Below are positions 60,050-64,000 of a stretch of 64,000 nucleotides of DNA, piece after piece. The notes below the pieces were generated by a model that was given only the letters and a program-made list of their open reading frames with translations, had not been told where the DNA came from and made no database searches. Source of the stretch: Chlorocebus sabaeus (Eukaryota; Chordata; Mammalia; Primates; Cercopithecidae); NCBI RefSeq assembly GCF_047675955.1, contig NC_132912.1:16156500-16220499 (forward strand), read 5' to 3'. Within the stretch, counting starts at the first letter, position 1. Every line of letters begins with the position of its first letter. The position numbers and the translations under genes were made by a program.

Positions 60050-60290
60050 AGTGCTTACAAATTCAGGCCCTAGAACTCAACTACCTCTGTCCAAACCCTA
60101 AAACTACTACTTCCTAGCTATGGGTAAGGTACTCGCATCCCCTCATCTTAAGTCTTCTTGTTTATTCTTGTTTGTACCATAAATACAATGACAATATATA
60201 TCACAGATGGTTAAATACACATACACAGAAACACTAAGAACAACATATGGCACAAAGAAAATAGTCAATAAATTCTGGCTATTTTTATTA
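60050..60290 (+). repeat. MIR element
   Basis: A weak 5' part, then CTTCCTAGCTATGGGTAAGG and CATATGGCACAAAGAAAATA, ending GTCAATAAATTCTGGCTATT. Plus orientation. Confidence 0.65.
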
Positions 60291-61781
60291 AAAGGCAAAT
60301 GAAATTATGAAAGGCATTTGGTTAAACCTAAGATGAGATCTGCCTAAGACTGGCCCAGATCAACTATTGATTTTCTATGACTGATTATCATTTTAATCCA
60401 TGAATCCATTTAGTAATTAATGATTCTTTTTGTTACTATTAAATACGAGGACTCCAAATGAAGGTCATCTCCTCCTAACCACTGACCTCCCTTGGTCTTA
60501 TTAGCACCAAACCTTAGTTAAGGAAGAGGTTGAGAATGAAATGCAAAACTCAGTGTGACAGTACCTCGTGGTGATGCAGCAGCTCAGAATGACAGTTTAT
60601 TATGCCATTTGGAGTCGAATGGCAGATTACTGCTGGTTGGACAGCTACCTACACGAATCCAGACCTTATAAGATTTCAAAGTAATTTTGGTTGCAGATAT
60701 TTATTTTAAATTTACTACATAGCTAATGACAGGGATATTACATTTATTTTTTAAGATAATAGCTATTCCTTCAAGCAAACAATCAGTGTCAAACAAATCA
60801 CTTAGCTGACTGAAACTGTATTGCTTATATGGGGCTTTCTGCTACCTGAGGCAGAAGAGAAAAGAATAGGATTAGGATCTAAAAGAGATTTGATGGCTGT
60901 GATTTCCACAATAGAAATGTTGACAGGTGGAATAAATAACTTCTGGAGAGCAACTTGTTAAACTGGGTTAAAAGAAGATCTGTATGAGTATGGCCCAGTC
61001 TGACGCCGTCTGCCAATCTGATTATATTTTATTACTCAGCTGAACTGTATTCCATGATTCAGTTTGCGGTTATCTAAAGGGGTCACAGCTGCAACAGCTC
61101 ATATTTCCTGAACATATTTTGGCAGAAATTGTGGATTGTTTTAAGAGAATGCCAACTACTGTCAGAGATAAAGACAAAGGGCTTTATAGTTATTTAACAT
61201 TATCAAACTATCAACCAAGGAAAGGCCTCCTTTGTGGGATTCCAGGATGCACTTAGAGAGTCATAGAATGTCCCCTCCACCAGAAAACCTTGACTTTACA
61301 TGCACAGGACTTCTGCATATGCACCATGAAGTCCTGAAGTCCTTGTCTTTAAATCTAATTTCTCTGGGTAACTCCACCCTGTATTGTTTTGCCATCTCTC
61401 TCTTTGTTTAATTTCAGCAGTCTTCTCTGGGTCTTGCCATCGTTCATTTTTTTTTTTTTTTGTATATTCTTAAAATTATTAACTAAGTTTTCTTTTTATT
61501 TTTCTAGCTACCTGTTCCCACTCTGATCTGTTGTTTTCTAATTCATTGACTTTTCTTTTTTCCCTAAGCAATATAATTCCTCCTGGCTTCATGTATTTAC
61601 TTATCCAGTCTAGATCTGATGGTTAACCAATTTTCTTACCTCCTTACTGGCATCACCAATCTTATTTCTCCCTTAGCTTTCAGCAGCAACTGTCCAACCA
61701 TGGCTCAAGCTAACCCTCCACTTACTCTCTCCAGCATGGAGGCTGATGGTACTGTTAAGATCAGTGATACCCACGAGAAAT
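60291..61781. other. Repeat-poor interval, candidate conserved non-coding DNA
   Basis: About 1.5 kb without a recognised repeat apart from a T-run at 61448-61463. It carries many homeodomain-type TAAT cores around 60390-60430 and three CAGCTG or CAGCTC words near 61039-61100. No reading frame stands out. Function is only an inference. Confidence 0.35.
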
Positions 61782-61850
61782 GCACAGCTTCTGGAGTCTA
61801 AAGCCAGTTTCAAATCCCATGGTCTTTACAGCAAATCTTCACCACTCTTC
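61782..61850 (+). repeat. Possible MIR 5' fragment
   Basis: CAGCTTCTGGAGTCTAAAGC and GTTTCAAATCCCATGGTC resemble the MIR start. Short. Confidence 0.4.
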
Positions 61851-62103
61851 TCAAGTTCTTCCATATTTTATTGCCTGTATACCCTCCCACACATACGTAG
61901 TCTACCAAAAACTGACCTCTTTTCTCCCAAGGTAATTAGAAATTGGAAATCCCAAGACTCAATCCTTTCCATTTAGAATCTACCGGCAATGACTTACCTC
62001 TATAAGAAGCAACTTAACCATGTCATTTCAAGCTGGGCCATGAAGGCAGACAAGCCTGTTTATACCATGGGCTAAGTGTGTGTCCTTCAGTAGATTGTTT
62101 GGC

Positions 62104-62184
62104 CTATATATGTGTGTGTATGTGTGTGTATATATATATATACACACACATATATACATATATATATATACACACACACACAAA
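62104..62184. repeat. TG/TA/CA microsatellite with palindrome
   Basis: TG, TA and CA blocks alternate. 62119-62152 is a perfect 34-bp palindrome (TG block, TA centre, CA block). Confidence 0.95.
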
Positions 62185-62489
62185 ACTTTATGTATATAAA
62201 ACTAAACATATTGTTTCCCAGTAAGTATTCTAACTAAATTTTTACTATAAAAATAATTTATATTGTTGCATCTATATTCATCCCTGTATCTTTCTCTCCT
62301 ATTTCCAAAGAAGAGATGTTCCTTGTTCCCTCCAAGACTAATTTATCTTTAAACTCTGTACAATCTTCTAATGCTTCATTGATATCATATTTTATCAATC
62401 TGTCTCTTGTAACCTGTATTTTTCAGTATCTCAGCACATAAACAAATTACACACACAATCTCACTGCTATCCTATGTGCCCTTGTAACT

Positions 62490-62655
62490 CTAATCTTCTC
62501 TTTTCACAACTACACTTCTATAAAAGTATTTGATACTCATATATTTCCCTTCCTCTGTTCCACTCCTATCACTCCACAAAATAATACATTTGATAAAATA
62601 ATCAATAACTTAAAAATTGCTAAGTCCATAGACACTTAATGATAATTTTAGGTTA
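62490..62655 (+). repeat. L2/CR1-like LINE ORF fragment
   Basis: CTTCTCTTTTCACAACTACA, ATCACTCCACAAAATAAT and AATTGCTAAGTCCATAGAC follow the order of the L2 RT-encoding region, strongly decayed. Confidence 0.4.
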
Positions 62656-62800
62656 CTATTTATTGAACAAATGTACCTGGCATGGGGCTAAGCAGTTTTA
62701 TACATATTTGTGCATTTAATCCTCACAACAATGCTAAGAGGTAGGTACGTTATTCTAATTTTACAGAGGAAGCAGAAACTAAGTGGAGTCATCCATTCAG
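62656..62800 (-). repeat. MIR element
   Basis: ACCTGGCATGGGGCTAAGCA, TTTAATCCTCACAACAATGC and AATTTTACAGAGGAAGCAG are the inverted MIR 3' half. Confidence 0.8.
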
Positions 62801-63429
62801 GCACCATTTCTTCACTGAGTACACGCTCTTGGATAACCACTGTTTTTCATTATGCAGGAGCTTACAGGGAGACAGATTGTAAACTGGTTAGCACACAGTG
62901 CTATTATATGAATGAAGATGAAAGCTACAAAGGAAAAGAAGAATATTCCATGATTGACAAAAACAAGACCCCCGGTTAGAAAGGTCAAGGGAGCTCTCTA
63001 AGGAGGAGCAGTTAAGCTGACAGCTAAAGATTCGAACATGCCTCTGATGCAAACAGAAGTGGAAGAGGTCCAGGAAAAAGAGGTGTCATGTTTGGATCAA
63101 CTGAGAGTTTAGTCATCTCAGGCAGGGTCTTCACGTTCTGTGTGGCTACTGCCTGCTCCTTGGCTTTCTTTAACCTGATTGGCCTAATAAGTTGCAGGCA
63201 GTCAACTGCTGGTAATCTAATGATTAATGAGGCTCAGAGTCTGACATCTATGTGCTCTCTCAATACAATTTCAAGTATTTTCCCCCATCAGTACTTACCA
63301 TTAGGTTTTCTCTCAAACCATCACCAATTAGCATAAAAGTTTGCTGATGAAAATATTGAGAAATGGTAGATTTTTCTTGGGAGAGTTATGAATATGCATG
63401 TTAGAAGCTGCTTTTCTTTCAATGTGGCC

Positions 63430-63675
63430 TCCTGGTGAGAATACTAAACTGGAAGGTCAAAGCCCTGAGTTTTATTCTTGGCTTTGCCACTCACTCCCTC
63501 CGTGACCTTGGACAAGTTGCTCAGCCACTCTGCAGGCAACTATTTCTTTGTTGATAAAGATATGAGTAATGATAGCTGAAACCACTTTCCATATAGGGAA
63601 GTTCTGAAGATTAATGAGATACTGTTTATAAAGCACTCTGAACTCAACGGAAGAAAAGAGCTGTATAAACACAGA
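63430..63675 (+). repeat. MIR element
   Basis: GAAGGTCAAAGCCCTGAGTT, TTGGCTTTGCCACTCACTCC, GTGACCTTGGACAAGTTGCT, GAAGATTAATGAGATACTG and AAAGCACTCTGAACTCAAC. Nearly complete MIR. Confidence 0.85.
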
Positions 63676-64000
63676 GTGTTGCTATTGTTATTCAACAGAG
63701 TCTTTATTGAAAATTCTATGTACATTTCTCAAAATCTGGAAAGGGTGGTAAAGACAGAATCTATGGATTATTTTATATGACATCCACCTCTTTCCACCTC
63801 TGATAAATTGTGCACTAAGTTCACCTCTATTCTATTTTCTATATACATAAAACCTTTTTTGGAATAAAAAAATATTTTTTGAAAATTCAAATGGTTTCAG
63901 AGGAAATCATCTTTGCTGGTTGTTGGTCAACCTGAGACAAAGGTGAATCATTTAAGAGTAAAAGCATAAGACCCCCATTTTTACCGTAAGTTACTCAGGA
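63676..64000. other. No recognised gene or repeat
   Basis: Unassigned DNA to the window end. Confidence 0.4.

Noticed and set aside
1..64000. tRNA, rRNA or snRNA genes
   Set aside because: tRNA-like and 7SL-like wording is all accounted for by MIR and Alu elements; I saw no separate RNA gene, though a short degenerate copy could be missed by eye.

Overview
The window is primate nuclear DNA, almost certainly from an Old World monkey (macaque, baboon or a relative; the species cannot be told). Alu elements, THE1/MST-type LTRs and young L1 copies make it a catarrhine primate. The Alu at 59664-59961 carries a GATCCGGCCAC-type right arm and a GGCTCAAGCCTGTAATC start, which I associate with the cercopithecoid AluYR group rather than with human AluY. 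No protein-coding exon, tRNA or rRNA gene, CpG island or CRISPR array is visible. This is intergenic or deep intronic DNA, and every long open reading frame belongs to a retroelement.

Layout. 1-12 kb: an old L1M tail, three Alus, a MIR, an L2, one 5'-truncated L1 with a 15-bp target-site duplication (TSD), and long unrecognised stretches. 12-15 kb: decayed L1M pieces split by an AT-rich cluster holding a perfect 68-bp palindrome, plus an AluY. 15-26 kb: a stack of minus-strand L1M pieces. Nested in or beside it are an unidentified short retrocopy (15.2-15.5 kb), a THE1/MST solo LTR inside a younger L1, an LTR-like repeat with a possible retroviral internal remnant, and an apparently full-length ferritin light chain (FTL) processed pseudogene that keeps its iron-responsive-element region. 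26-33 kb: Alus, MIRs, an L1 3' stub, and the youngest-looking large insertion, a 3.6-kb twin-primed L1 whose two ORF2 halves are still open. 33-41 kb: sparse DNA with Alus, L1 pieces, a class II (MER9/HERVK9-like) solo LTR with an exact 6-bp TSD, and an MLT1/MST LTR. 41-57 kb: plus-strand L1M relics interrupted by younger L1s, Alus, a Tigger-like DNA transposon end and an MST LTR; one site took two L1 3' stubs. 57-64 kb: a minus-strand L1M/HAL1-like block, the cercopithecoid-type Alu, MIR/L2 relics and a repeat-poor interval near 60.3-61.3 kb.

Nothing here acts as a pathway. The DNA is a record of retrotransposition: L1 machinery mobilised itself, the Alus and at least two mRNAs. I see no convincing new biological system; the best leads are structural (inverted L1, palindrome, reused target site, IRE-bearing retrocopy). 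Family names rest on remembered consensus patterns. Boundaries not fixed by a TSD are good to tens of bases.
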